Positions 8,597 to 17,296 of a stretch of 64,000 nucleotides of DNA are shown piece by piece. A program made the translations under genes and the position numbers. Source of the stretch: an uncultured Saprospiraceae bacterium (GTDB lineage Bacteria; Bacteroidota; Bacteroidia; Chitinophagales; Saprospiraceae); assembly GCA_937981555.1 (NCBI GenBank), contig CALJOK010000025.1, forward strand, positions 1 to 64,000, in the 5' to 3' direction. How positions within the stretch are numbered: the first letter of the stretch is position 1; every line of letters begins with the position of its first letter. The notes under the pieces are model-generated. The model worked only from the letters and a program-made list of their open reading frames with translations. It had not been told where the DNA came from and did not search any database.

Positions 8597-8941
8597 ATGA
8601 AGTTAGAAAATACCAAAGCACAAATGCGAAAAGGAGTATTGGAACTTTGTATCCTTTCCATAATTTCAGAAGGAGAAATTTATCCGACAGAAATTATTGA
8701 AAAGCTAAAAGATTCAAAACTCATAGTTGTTCAAGGGACATTATATCCTTTGCTGACGCGTTTGAAAAATGCGGGGCTTCTGGAATATACTTGGAAAGAA
8801 TCAACGCAAGGAGGACCGCCTCGGAAATATTATCAAGCAACTTCCCTAGGCAGAGAATTTTTGCAAGGCTTGATATCAACTTGGGATCAACTTCAACATG
8901 CTGTAAATCAATCTACTAAAAATTTAACCAATAATGAATAA
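8597..8941 (+). CDS. PadR-family transcriptional regulator
   Basis: The 114-residue protein is a typical short (subfamily 2-like) PadR winged-helix repressor. It shows KGVLELCILSIISEGEIYPT, the recognition-helix region VVQGTLYPLLTRLKNAGLL, the wing GGPPRKYYQATSLG and a short C-terminal dimerisation helix. It overlaps the following pspC-like gene by 8 bp, so the two are translationally coupled. PadR-PspC pairs are common in Bacteroidota and are thought to respond to envelope stress. The inverted repeat directly upstream is the likely operator. Confidence 0.92.
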   Translation: MKLENTKAQMRKGVLELCILSIISEGEIYPTEIIEKLKDSKLIVVQGTLYPLLTRLKNAGLLEYTWKESTQGGPPRKYYQATSLGREFLQGLISTWDQLQHAVNQSTKNLTNNE

Positions 8942-9647
8942 AGTACTCAACATCAACCTAGGAGGATATCCATTTACAATTGATGATGACGCGTTTGAAC
9001 ATCTTGAAAACTATTTGGATACCATTCATACTCACTTCAAAAAGTCAGAAGGCTACGAAGAGATTACAAGTGACATCGAAGCTCGGATGGCAGAATTATT
9101 TCAAGAGCAGTTAAATGGTCGATCCATTGTGACGATTCGAATAGTGGAAACTTGCATTGGAATCATGGGAACTCCTGAGGAGTTTGGAGCAGAAGGATTG
9201 GAAGAGGAAGATACTTTTTATGAAAAAACTCAGACTCATTCTTCTGAAAAACAAACTAATTACCAAACGGGTAAAAAGTTATTTCGTGATCCAGATGACA
9301 CAACGGTTGGTGGAGTATGTTCAGGAATCGCAGCGTACTTTGGTGTTGAAGATCCTTTATGGGTTCGGTTATTATTTGTGTTAGGATTTTTTTCAGGAAC
9401 GATCGGATTATGGGCTTACATCATTTTATGGATAATTATTCCAGAAGCAAAAAGTGCAGGAGATCGTTTAGCGATGAAAGGAGAACGGATAAATGTTTCT
9501 AATATTGGAAAAATTATCGAAGATGAAATTGATGTTTTTGCAGATAAATTAGATGAAATCGGAAGTGAGCTAGGCTCAAAAAAAAAAGCTCCGAAAAAAA
9601 GAAGAATGGTGGAAGAGGCGCCCTTAAGAAAGGGATTTCTTCTATAG
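8934..9647 (+). CDS. PspC-domain protein, N-terminal part of a frameshifted gene
   Basis: This reading frame of 237 residues starts at the ATG overlapping padR. Residues 1-90 form an N-terminal domain seen on Bacteroidota PspC proteins (NLGGYPFTIDDDAFEHLENY, ITSDIEARMAELF). Residues ~112-165 are a PspC domain (LFRDPDDTTVGGVCSGIAAY, then a membrane segment ending WAYIILWIIIPEAK). The frame ends soon after an A10 run at 9578-9587. Reading on in the -1 frame from that run gives KKGISSIGRAVALVVRTILK and continues without a stop into the next frame. The two pieces are therefore one ~750-residue gene, broken by a one-base change, by slippage or by a sequencing error. PspC proteins sense or respond to membrane stress. 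Confidence 0.8.
   Translation: MNKVLNINLGGYPFTIDDDAFEHLENYLDTIHTHFKKSEGYEEITSDIEARMAELFQEQLNGRSIVTIRIVETCIGIMGTPEEFGAEGLEEEDTFYEKTQTHSSEKQTNYQTGKKLFRDPDDTTVGGVCSGIAAYFGVEDPLWVRLLFVLGFFSGTIGLWAYIILWIIIPEAKSAGDRLAMKGERINVSNIGKIIEDEIDVFADKLDEIGSELGSKKKAPKKRRMVEEAPLRKGFLL
9578..9587 (+). other. A10 homopolymer: frameshift or slippage site in pspC
   Basis: Ten consecutive A residues follow GGCTC. With A10 the frame ends at the TAG at 9645; with A11 or A8 it would run uninterrupted to 11191. Runs of nine or more A residues are known sites of RNA-polymerase slippage and replication slippage, and also of homopolymer sequencing error. Confidence 0.7.
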
Positions 9648-9721
9648 GCCGAGCGGTTGCGCTGGTTGTCAGGACCATTCTGAAAATTTGGAAGCCTATT
9701 GTTTTTATTGTAGGTCTTGCG

Positions 9722-11191
9722 TTGATGGTTAGTTTGATTGCGATGTGGATCGGATTAATTATTGGAATTATCGTAGCTGTTCCATTTGCTACATTTGTTT
9801 TCGGCACTCCAATTTTTGCCTTTGTTGGAGCAGCTAATATGTTCTTCATTGTTGCTTTACCAATAATTGGATTTTTACAATTTGCAGCTCGCTACGTTTT
9901 TAAAAGAAAAACGAGCGCTCGAACTCGAACGGGAATGACATTAGTTTGGGCATTAAATGTAATTAGTTTCTTTTCATTAGGTTCAATTGTTATTCGTGAT
10001 TTTAATCAAGAAAAAGAATTAACTCAACGAGTGGAAATGCATTCATTCAATGTCGATACCGTTCAATTAAGTTTAGGTGAAGAGATTGGAGCTAACAGTA
10101 TTATTAATCTTGATGAAGCAAAAATTATAGATGAAAATTTAGTGATTAAGAATATTGAAATTGATTTTGCCAAGTCCAAAGATGATAAATTTAGATTAAC
10201 TCAAACTCATTATTCAAGAGGAAGTAGTTCAAATGAAATTGAAGAATTGACAAAATCTATTTCTTACGATCCAATTATTACTGATCAAGGAATTGTTTTT
10301 CCTGCTGACTTTTTTATCGAGAAAGGGAAAAAATGGAGAGGGCAAAAAGTGAAAATTAAAATTGAAGTGCCAGAAGGAAAAACGATTAAGTTTGGAGAAA
10401 AAGGTCACCACAATTTTGATGATTACATCAGTAGTCATGCTCAATGGAATCATACGATACCATCTGTTCATTGGAATGGAGAGCATGTTTGGACGATGCA
10501 AGAGAAAGGATTTTATTCTAAAAGAGACACACCTCAAGAGATTGGAAACGACCGAGGATTTAAGGATTTTAAGAAATTAATCATCAAAGGAGAATTAAAA
10601 GTTGACATCACGAAAGGTGATCATTACGAAGTGAAATTGGTTGGAAAAGAACGCGAGTTGGAAACGGTGACGATGGAACAAGTAGGCGAAATTCTTGACA
10701 TCAGCACTTCAACTCGACGACGAGGTAGCCCGGTAAGATTAAAGATCACCGCTCCAGATTTAGATAGAATTGATTTAGAATATACTGATGATGTGAATAT
10801 TAAAGAGTTTGATGGAAAAAAATTATCGGTGTTTAACGAGGGTAAAAGCGAGGTAAAAGTTCATGTACAGGTAGATTCATTGTATTTGAATTTTAAAAGA
10901 AATAAATCTGATATCCGAGGGAAAGGAAAATTCCTAAAAGTGAAATTGGATCAAAGAGCTAAAATGGATGCAGAACATTACACCGCAACCAATGCTTATG
11001 TTCAAGCAAAAAATGCAGGGAATATCAGATTAGAGGTGGTGGATACTTTGCGCACAGATATAATTCAAGGCAGTCGAATGGTTTACGATGAAGATCCAAA
11101 AGTGGTGATCGATGAACGAAAAGTTAGAAAAGAAAAAGAAGAACAAGACCGCCGAGAAAAAGAAAAACAAAGAGAAATAGAAAGACAGTAG
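9722..11191 (+). CDS. C-terminal part of the frameshifted PspC protein (membrane plus beta-rich domain)
   Basis: This frame is open from the A10 run at 9578-9587 onwards; its first possible start codons (TTG 9722, ATG 9725) are only internal. The peptide has two or three membrane segments at the start (SLIAMWIGLIIGIIVAVPFA, FFIVALPIIGFLQFAARYVF, LVWALNVISFFSLGSIVI). A ~330-residue beta-rich domain follows, containing a DUF2807-like stretch (KLIIKGELKVDITKGDHYEV, RIDLEYTDDVNIKEF). It ends in a charged Arg/Glu/Lys coil. In Bacteroidota this layout normally sits in one polypeptide behind PspC, with the beta domain facing the periplasm (inference). It is probably not translated independently. Confidence 0.7.
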   Translation: MMVSLIAMWIGLIIGIIVAVPFATFVFGTPIFAFVGAANMFFIVALPIIGFLQFAARYVFKRKTSARTRTGMTLVWALNVISFFSLGSIVIRDFNQEKELTQRVEMHSFNVDTVQLSLGEEIGANSIINLDEAKIIDENLVIKNIEIDFAKSKDDKFRLTQTHYSRGSSSNEIEELTKSISYDPIITDQGIVFPADFFIEKGKKWRGQKVKIKIEVPEGKTIKFGEKGHHNFDDYISSHAQWNHTIPSVHWNGEHVWTMQEKGFYSKRDTPQEIGNDRGFKDFKKLIIKGELKVDITKGDHYEVKLVGKERELETVTMEQVGEILDISTSTRRRGSPVRLKITAPDLDRIDLEYTDDVNIKEFDGKKLSVFNEGKSEVKVHVQVDSLYLNFKRNKSDIRGKGKFLKVKLDQRAKMDAEHYTATNAYVQAKNAGNIRLEVVDTLRTDIIQGSRMVYDEDPKVVIDERKVRKEKEEQDRREKEKQREIERQ

Positions 11192-11200
11192 TATTGATGA

Positions 11201-11255
11201 AACAGTATATATACTGTTGGTCTGACCGCTTTTGCGGAACTCAAGTGGTCAGACC
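11201..11255. repeat. Palindrome plus hairpin after pspC
   Basis: AACAGTATATATACTGTT (11201-11218) is a perfect 18-bp palindrome. It is directly followed by a hairpin with perfect 9-bp arms GGTCTGACC (11219-11227) and GGTCAGACC (11247-11255), then CTTTTCT. The hairpin may act as a first, weak terminator of the padR-pspC operon. Confidence 0.6.
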
Positions 11256-11287
11256 CTTTTCTAAAGAATTTTGATTAGTTGATTTTG

Positions 11288-11323
11288 AAAATCCTTGGCA
11301 TGTTTTGCTAAGGATTTTTTTTT
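11288..11323 (+). terminator. Rho-independent terminator of the padR-pspC operon
   Basis: A 9-bp stem (AAAATCCTT 11288-11296 with AAGGATTTT 11310-11318) is followed by a T9 run (11315-11323). Confidence 0.75.
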
Positions 11324-11434
11324 GCCGCAGTTTTTATGAACAGGATGATTTTATGATTGCTACCAAAACATAAGACTATAAAAGAGGAATCAAAAAAAAC
11401 AAAAACGATCAGCCCAACCTGCGGCAAAAAAAAA
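11315..11434. repeat. Long-range inverted repeat between convergent genes
   Basis: The arms 11315-11330 and 11419-11434 are perfectly complementary over 16 bp (nine T, then GCCGCAG, and its inverse), separated by 88 bp. The right arm abuts the stop codon of the macroglobulin gene (11435-11437). It overlaps the T-run of the preceding terminator, so two alternative structures are possible. Confidence 0.7.
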
Positions 11435-14400
11435 TCATTTAATCTCGACTTTCCCCATTTCATTTCTCCCATAAAAAATCGGAAAATACATCTGCTTCGC
11501 CTTAGTCGGATTCAAAGTATAAGTTCCTGAAAAACGAGGTTCTAAAGGAATCGTAAAAGTATATTTCCCCACAGGTAAGTCCTCACAAAAAATCGCTACT
11601 CGATTTTTAAAATACTCTCGATGTGATTCTCTGTTCCAATAGTTATTTGGTTTTGCACGATAGGAACATCCTGCCGGAATTGGAATTTCGATCATCACAT
11701 ATTCAGCTAGTTTTTTGACTTCGACATTGACGACAAGATCTGCGGCAACTGCAGCTTTCAAATCATTGGTTACTTTTCCATTTTGAGTAAGGTGAGTTTT
11801 GATGGCAAAAAGATCATCTTTCAAGATTGGTTCAGGATTCCAAAATTCTTGGAATGCAGTATAAAAGATAGGAGTGCTTCCTAAATTTTTAACATGTAAA
11901 GGTTGTTCTTCCGAGAGCACAATTTTTGTTTCAAATGGAAATGTTGAAATGGTTTTATTTATCGCGCCTGAGATGTTGACTTCTTGCTTTTTCAAACCAC
12001 CTTCGACTGTCATCAAGTTGGGTAAAATCGTTGCTAAAATTTTTGCAGTAAAAATCGTGTTGCGCCAAGCATATTTACTTTTCCTTCGAGATAAAAAATA
12101 CTGACGAATATTTTTTATTGCTTCTTCATTACTTTCCTTTTCTAACATCTCATAGGCGAGCAAAGTAATTTGAGTACTCGTATTGTACCATCGATGATTG
12201 TCTTCTCCAAAATACCAACTTGAAAAAGTATCTTCATTTTTATATTGCATGATAGAATCAATCGAGTAGGGAAGTCCTTGCGCTTGACGGATTTTTATCA
12301 AAGAAAATTTATCAAACAAAGAATGTTGAGTGGAATCTAAATGCGTCACATATTTTTTATAATCCAGATTTTGTTTCACATCAGAAAATAACAATAAAGT
12401 ATTTATCAAATCTTTCCCTTGCATTTCTTCCAACCGATTGGTCAAAAAAACTAAGCCTTGATTTAATGCTTCCGTTTTGTAATTCGCTTGTTTTGCTTTT
12501 TCCAAAGCATTCAAAATATAGGTGGTCATCCATATATTTTGTTTCCCATTTTTCCACCAACCCCACGAGCCATCTGGGTTTTGCGTTTTTTTCAAACGAC
12601 GAACCATTTTGATGATTTCTTTTTCTCCATCAAATTCTTCATCTAATAATTTCCGAATTTCTTTTTCCAATAGCAATGCCGTTAATCGACTTGCTGTCTG
12701 CTCGTTACAAGCGTAAGGGTAATCTCTCAAATATTTTAAATCATCCAATAACACATTTAAAATATTGTTTTCGATGCGCAAAGTTAATTCTCCCATCTGA
12801 GGATTCGCTGAGAAACTAGATGTATAACCTGGTTCCAAAACTTTAAAATATCCACTCGTTTCTTTTACTCCTTTTGGGGAAACAGGAATGCTTCGTTCTT
12901 CGCCATCGCTATAGGTTGCTGTACTCAACAAATAGGAGAGGGTGAGTGAATCGATATTTTTAGGAGTCGTAATTTTAGTTTTTTCGATTAAGGCTTCCTT
13001 CAATTTTGACTCATTAGTTTTTATAATATCATCGCCAATTTTAAAAGCAGTTGTCACTTGAAAAGAATCCAAAGTGTAGTTGACGGATTTGCCGATGATG
13101 TTCGATTCGTCACCTTCGATGAGGAATCGAGGCAAGGCCAATTGTGCCGTCAATTTTTTAAATGCTCGAATCTCGGAGATATTTGTGCCTGCTCTAAGTT
13201 TGTGATCCATGCCTACGACGTAAGTTTTCCAAGCGGTGATGTTGTCAGGGAAAGTTACGTTGAAATAGGCTTCGCCGTTTTGGTCGGTGATTAAGTTGGG
13301 TTGGAAATAGGCGTAGTCGGAGAAGTCGGAGCGGATATTATTTGGATCAAAATTAATAATTCCACCTCCTACATCACCATATTTTGCACCAATTCCACCA
13401 CCTCTTTCCATTAGGTTAATTTCACTTTCAGGAAGTAAATTGCCACTTACTCGAATGCCGTCAATATAATAATCAGTCGAATTAGAACGAGAACCTTTGA
13501 TACTGATAGCATTGCCATCATCATAAGAAGAAGCGCCAGCTGTTCTAGCAGCTATTGCGTTTATGTTTCGAGTAGGAAAGGAGGAAATAGTATTAGTACC
13601 AAAATCATCAGCTCGAATTAGTGGGACTTTATATCCAGTAACTACAACTTCTTCTAAAACACTTCCAGCATCTACACTTATTTGAACATCTACTTTTGTA
13701 TATATATTTGTCACTACTATTCCTGTAATTTTTTGAGTAGGATAGCCTGTATAACTTACCTCGGCATCATAAGTTCCATAGGGAAGTTTGATAGAATAAT
13801 TTCCATCAATATCGGTAGTTTCGCCAGAAATGAAATTTCCATTTTGAGAAATTTGAATATTTGCCCCAATCATTTCTTCTCCCGTATTTTCATCAGATAT
13901 TTTTCCATGAATACCAATATCTCCTAAATAATCGTATCTCGGGATAGTCGTTTGTTGAGGAGAAGGAGCTCTTCCATTTTCTTTTTGATACTTAGCTAAG
14001 TAAGTTGTGAAAATGTTACTGAAGAGAATTTGAGAAGAATCAATAGTAATAACTTCGTAAGATAAATCTTGAAATAAAAACGTATCACGTTGGATCGTAA
14101 ATTCTTTTTTGATATAATTTCCTTTAGGAGAAAAAATAATTAATGAATAATCCTTGGGTTCTAAATTATGAATTTTATCAGTATTTTTTTTGTAAACGGT
14201 AAACGTCGTATCATCTTCTAACAATACAATTGCAAATTTTTTAAAATTAATTTCTTTACCTTCTTTTATTTTAAATTGATAGGTCGAACCTTTGCTGTGA
14301 TAGGAAGAATATGAATGTTCGAAGCCACCTAGTTTTTCAATGAAGGGAGATTTAACTTCAATTTGTTTTGGACTATAAATAATTGCACCAGGATATTGGG

Positions 14401-17170
14401 AAGTAATTTTTTTTGGCAAAATCATTTTTTTCTTAATTGGAAAAAAATCATGTTGATAAAGTCGTTCTCTTCCTTTTACTATTTCGTAAATGAAATTAGG
14501 TTCAAATACAAATTCGTTATTCCAGCCATCTCGTTCTAAAAACTGAATAGGCATTTGGAGAAAAGGGCCAACTGAAACTATGTATCTAGTACTTGGAGGA
14601 AGTTGATGAATATTCCAAGTGCCTTGCCAAACGAAGTTTTTTTGTTTGGAATTATAGTTTCGGAGGTGAAGAATTTTTCTTTGAAGCAAGCCTTTCTCTT
14701 GGCGACTGAGTTCAGGATTGGCAGGTTGTATTTTTATATTTTTGGAAAAGGAAGATTTTGAAAAATTATCTACGTCAATCGAGAATTCTAATTTATGTCC
14801 AGCTTTTAGAAAAACGCTATCAACGGTATAAGTGAAATTTCGTCCTCGAATTATTATTTGATTCATTCCTTCTTGTCCGACAAAACTATAGGGCGGTGCA
14901 TCGGTCACCCCATAATAATAGACTAATTGTCGATTGCAATAAATTAAATAGATTGGAATATTTTTTCCATCCTTGACTAAGTACGGTGAGAATTGAGGAA
15001 TGTCTCGATAAAAAGTATCCACAGTAATCGAATCAAACTCCATGTGAAAACCATCTTGGGGATATCGTAACCGATAAAATAAAGATTCCGAAAGTTGTAA
15101 ATCATCATACCATTTAGCGGAGATATCTATTTTTTTAGGATTCGATTTTGGATTAGTTAAATTAAAGGAATTGTAAAGTTTTGGTTTCCGAGGTCGCTTC
15201 TGCGATACCGTTGGTTCTAATACGTTTTCTATAAGCTCGAATTGAGCGTTAATTGCACCCGCTGCAAGGTTGACATTTTTTCGAGGCTTTTCATTTTGAT
15301 CCTTGACGGTAACTTTTATTTGAATTTGTTCTCCCGGTTCGACAGAAGAAGGTTGATCTGTTTCGATGGATAATAACTTTGAGACATGAAAGTAGGTAGC
15401 TTCTTTTTCGTAAGATTTCCCTCCCCAGACATATTGGAAATAAACAAAGAAAGGTTTCCCTCCTGTTTTTTCGATTTGATAATTCCAAATTTTTTCCTGT
15501 GTTACTCCTTCCGTAAGTATATTGTTTTTTGTTCTGACTTGATAGTTGATGGCGATTTTATGAGGGTTGATAATTGTGGTGAAAATTGAATCAGGTGTAC
15601 GGTTGCCTAGAAGATTAATTTTGGGTTTTAAATTTTCATCATAATTGCTAAATTCCAAATCTTCAAAATCTAAATCTGCATAAGTTTTGTCCGTATCAAA
15701 TGAGTAATAACTGCAAAAAGGATTGACGGGTTCTTTGTAAGGAAGTTTAACAATTGATTCAGTATCAACATGTTCCACATAATCTTGCCATAATTCTACT
15801 TCTTTCTCAACGGATTTTCCATTGAGGAGATATTCAGCGAAGACGAAACCATTTTCAATTTTAGCAATAATTTTTTCTTCCAGAGCATCATAATTGAAGG
15901 TGAGATTTTCAGTTTGTAATTCTCCATTGCTATTAGAAAACTGAGCTTCAACTTCAATATTCATTTTAACTTCAGGAAGAATATCTTCTGGAAAAAGAAT
16001 TTGAGTTTCTCCTCGTGAATCTAAAATCTGAGTGTGTTCCCAAAGCGTATCAGGTATCGAAATTTCTTTTTCATAGAATTCATCAACATCACCTCTTGTT
16101 GCAATGAGTCGAACTTTTCCATAAGGGATAGTCCATCCATTTTTATCTTTTCCTTCAGCAAATAAAATGATCGGTTCTCCTTTTGAATATTCATCTTGCT
16201 TGTTGCTGAAAAAATAGTCGACTTCATCCAATTGATAATCTTCGTAGTAAAAGTAATGAGACCTCACGTTTATATTTTTCTTTTTCCTTTTGGAATAAGA
16301 AAAGTTAAGGTGGTAATATTTATCCAAAGTCAAAGAATCGTTCAAGACAAATTCATAAAGATAAGCTCCTGGTGTAGTGGGGGAAAGTTCAACCTTTAAA
16401 AGTGGTGTTCTAGAGTAAGAGTCATTGTCAACTAAATTGAGTTGCAATTTTCTTTTGAATGGTTTGCCTTTATGATTTGTAAAATAAGTTTTAATTTTTA
16501 CTGTATCGCCAGGTTGAAACTTTGGTTTATTGAGTGCGATATATCCTTTTGTAGCTTTTGAACTTGTATAATAATAAGGTGGAGTTAAAACTCGACCAAT
16601 TTTAGTTGAGCTAAACCTTTTCCATTTTTTTGAAAAAATAGATCTTCTATCTTTTCTGTTTAAATGATAAAAGATAGTTTCTCCTTTCGCTTTTATCGTT
16701 AGAAAACCACCTTTGTATTTTTTTCTTTTTCGATAGCTCTTAGTTTTTTGATCAAATGGAATTTGCTTTTTACCCAATAAAATAATTGCATCCTCAATTT
16801 TATTTCCTAATGAATCAATTATTTGAATAGCTAAATCACGTTGATTATTTAAAGTAATTGCCTGGATAGAATGGTAGCTTTTTACATTTACCTCTAGCTG
16901 ATTGTTAATTGCTTTGACAAATAAATAATATCCAATTAAATCTGTTCGATAATAATGATTGGAAGAAAAGGTATCGATTGGAGTGTGGAAAAATTTATCA
17001 GTAAGCTCCATATCTTTTTTTAGAAAAAGAGCTTTTGCCTCATTATCCGTAATTTTATAAATAGAAGTAATTTCGCTAAAAGGGTTTATATTTTGAGAAA
17101 ACCCAAAACCCATTTTCCCAAAAATAAGAATCAATAAAAGTAGAATTCGCATATTGTTCGATTTGTTCAT
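11435..17170 (-). CDS. Alpha-2-macroglobulin family protein with TonB-plug-like insertion
   Basis: The 1911-residue protein has a signal peptide (about 1-26; Met7 is an alternative start). An MG2-type domain lies near 200-310 (YIALNKPKFQPGDTVKIKTY). A carboxypeptidase-regulatory-like domain follows at about 1082-1145 (ANIQISQNGNF, ETTDIDGNYSIKLPYGTYDA). A TonB-receptor plug-like segment spans about 1165-1245 (EEVVVTGYKVP, then AISIKGSRSNSTDYYIDGIR). Next come the macroglobulin signature at about 1287-1308 (DQNGEAYFNVTFPDNITAW) and the thioester domain, with intact CNEQ at 1488-1491 (YPYACNEQTASR). Bacterial macroglobulins trap proteases through this thioester and usually sit in the periplasm or on a membrane. 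The plug segment has no beta-barrel, so it is not a transporter; it may dock to a barrel or to TonB (inference). It lies downstream of ftsH but behind a terminator. Confidence 0.85.
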   Translation of the reverse strand: MNKSNNMRILLLLILIFGKMGFGFSQNINPFSEITSIYKITDNEAKALFLKKDMELTDKFFHTPIDTFSSNHYYRTDLIGYYLFVKAINNQLEVNVKSYHSIQAITLNNQRDLAIQIIDSLGNKIEDAIILLGKKQIPFDQKTKSYRKRKKYKGGFLTIKAKGETIFYHLNRKDRRSIFSKKWKRFSSTKIGRVLTPPYYYTSSKATKGYIALNKPKFQPGDTVKIKTYFTNHKGKPFKRKLQLNLVDNDSYSRTPLLKVELSPTTPGAYLYEFVLNDSLTLDKYYHLNFSYSKRKKKNINVRSHYFYYEDYQLDEVDYFFSNKQDEYSKGEPIILFAEGKDKNGWTIPYGKVRLIATRGDVDEFYEKEISIPDTLWEHTQILDSRGETQILFPEDILPEVKMNIEVEAQFSNSNGELQTENLTFNYDALEEKIIAKIENGFVFAEYLLNGKSVEKEVELWQDYVEHVDTESIVKLPYKEPVNPFCSYYSFDTDKTYADLDFEDLEFSNYDENLKPKINLLGNRTPDSIFTTIINPHKIAINYQVRTKNNILTEGVTQEKIWNYQIEKTGGKPFFVYFQYVWGGKSYEKEATYFHVSKLLSIETDQPSSVEPGEQIQIKVTVKDQNEKPRKNVNLAAGAINAQFELIENVLEPTVSQKRPRKPKLYNSFNLTNPKSNPKKIDISAKWYDDLQLSESLFYRLRYPQDGFHMEFDSITVDTFYRDIPQFSPYLVKDGKNIPIYLIYCNRQLVYYYGVTDAPPYSFVGQEGMNQIIIRGRNFTYTVDSVFLKAGHKLEFSIDVDNFSKSSFSKNIKIQPANPELSRQEKGLLQRKILHLRNYNSKQKNFVWQGTWNIHQLPPSTRYIVSVGPFLQMPIQFLERDGWNNEFVFEPNFIYEIVKGRERLYQHDFFPIKKKMILPKKITSQYPGAIIYSPKQIEVKSPFIEKLGGFEHSYSSYHSKGSTYQFKIKEGKEINFKKFAIVLLEDDTTFTVYKKNTDKIHNLEPKDYSLIIFSPKGNYIKKEFTIQRDTFLFQDLSYEVITIDSSQILFSNIFTTYLAKYQKENGRAPSPQQTTIPRYDYLGDIGIHGKISDENTGEEMIGANIQISQNGNFISGETTDIDGNYSIKLPYGTYDAEVSYTGYPTQKITGIVVTNIYTKVDVQISVDAGSVLEEVVVTGYKVPLIRADDFGTNTISSFPTRNINAIAARTAGASSYDDGNAISIKGSRSNSTDYYIDGIRVSGNLLPESEINLMERGGGIGAKYGDVGGGIINFDPNNIRSDFSDYAYFQPNLITDQNGEAYFNVTFPDNITAWKTYVVGMDHKLRAGTNISEIRAFKKLTAQLALPRFLIEGDESNIIGKSVNYTLDSFQVTTAFKIGDDIIKTNESKLKEALIEKTKITTPKNIDSLTLSYLLSTATYSDGEERSIPVSPKGVKETSGYFKVLEPGYTSSFSANPQMGELTLRIENNILNVLLDDLKYLRDYPYACNEQTASRLTALLLEKEIRKLLDEEFDGEKEIIKMVRRLKKTQNPDGSWGWWKNGKQNIWMTTYILNALEKAKQANYKTEALNQGLVFLTNRLEEMQGKDLINTLLLFSDVKQNLDYKKYVTHLDSTQHSLFDKFSLIKIRQAQGLPYSIDSIMQYKNEDTFSSWYFGEDNHRWYNTSTQITLLAYEMLEKESNEEAIKNIRQYFLSRRKSKYAWRNTIFTAKILATILPNLMTVEGGLKKQEVNISGAINKTISTFPFETKIVLSEEQPLHVKNLGSTPIFYTAFQEFWNPEPILKDDLFAIKTHLTQNGKVTNDLKAAVAADLVVNVEVKKLAEYVMIEIPIPAGCSYRAKPNNYWNRESHREYFKNRVAIFCEDLPVGKYTFTIPLEPRFSGTYTLNPTKAKQMYFPIFYGRNEMGKVEIK

Positions 17171-17237
17171 AACCTATTTCTTTCTAATAACGACGATGAA
17201 AAATAAGCAGAAGGTTGTCAACTTACTTTTTCCAAAT

Positions 17238-17277
17238 AAAAAAACCGAAATGCACTTTCGCACATTTCGGTTTTTTT
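17238..17277 (-). terminator. Terminator of ftsH
   Basis: The perfect 15-bp arms 17238-17252 and 17263-17277 begin and end in seven A/T pairs, so the structure is symmetrical and can act on both strands. It lies 20 nt after the ftsH stop codon and upstream of the macroglobulin start codon, implying separate transcripts. Confidence 0.85.
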
Positions 17278-17296
17278 ATAATAACGAAAATTTAAT

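Noticed and set aside
9514-9849. Minus-strand frame spanning the pspC frameshift
   Set aside because: Complement of poly-Lys and membrane-helix codons; it does not explain the break, whereas the -1 continuation of pspC does.
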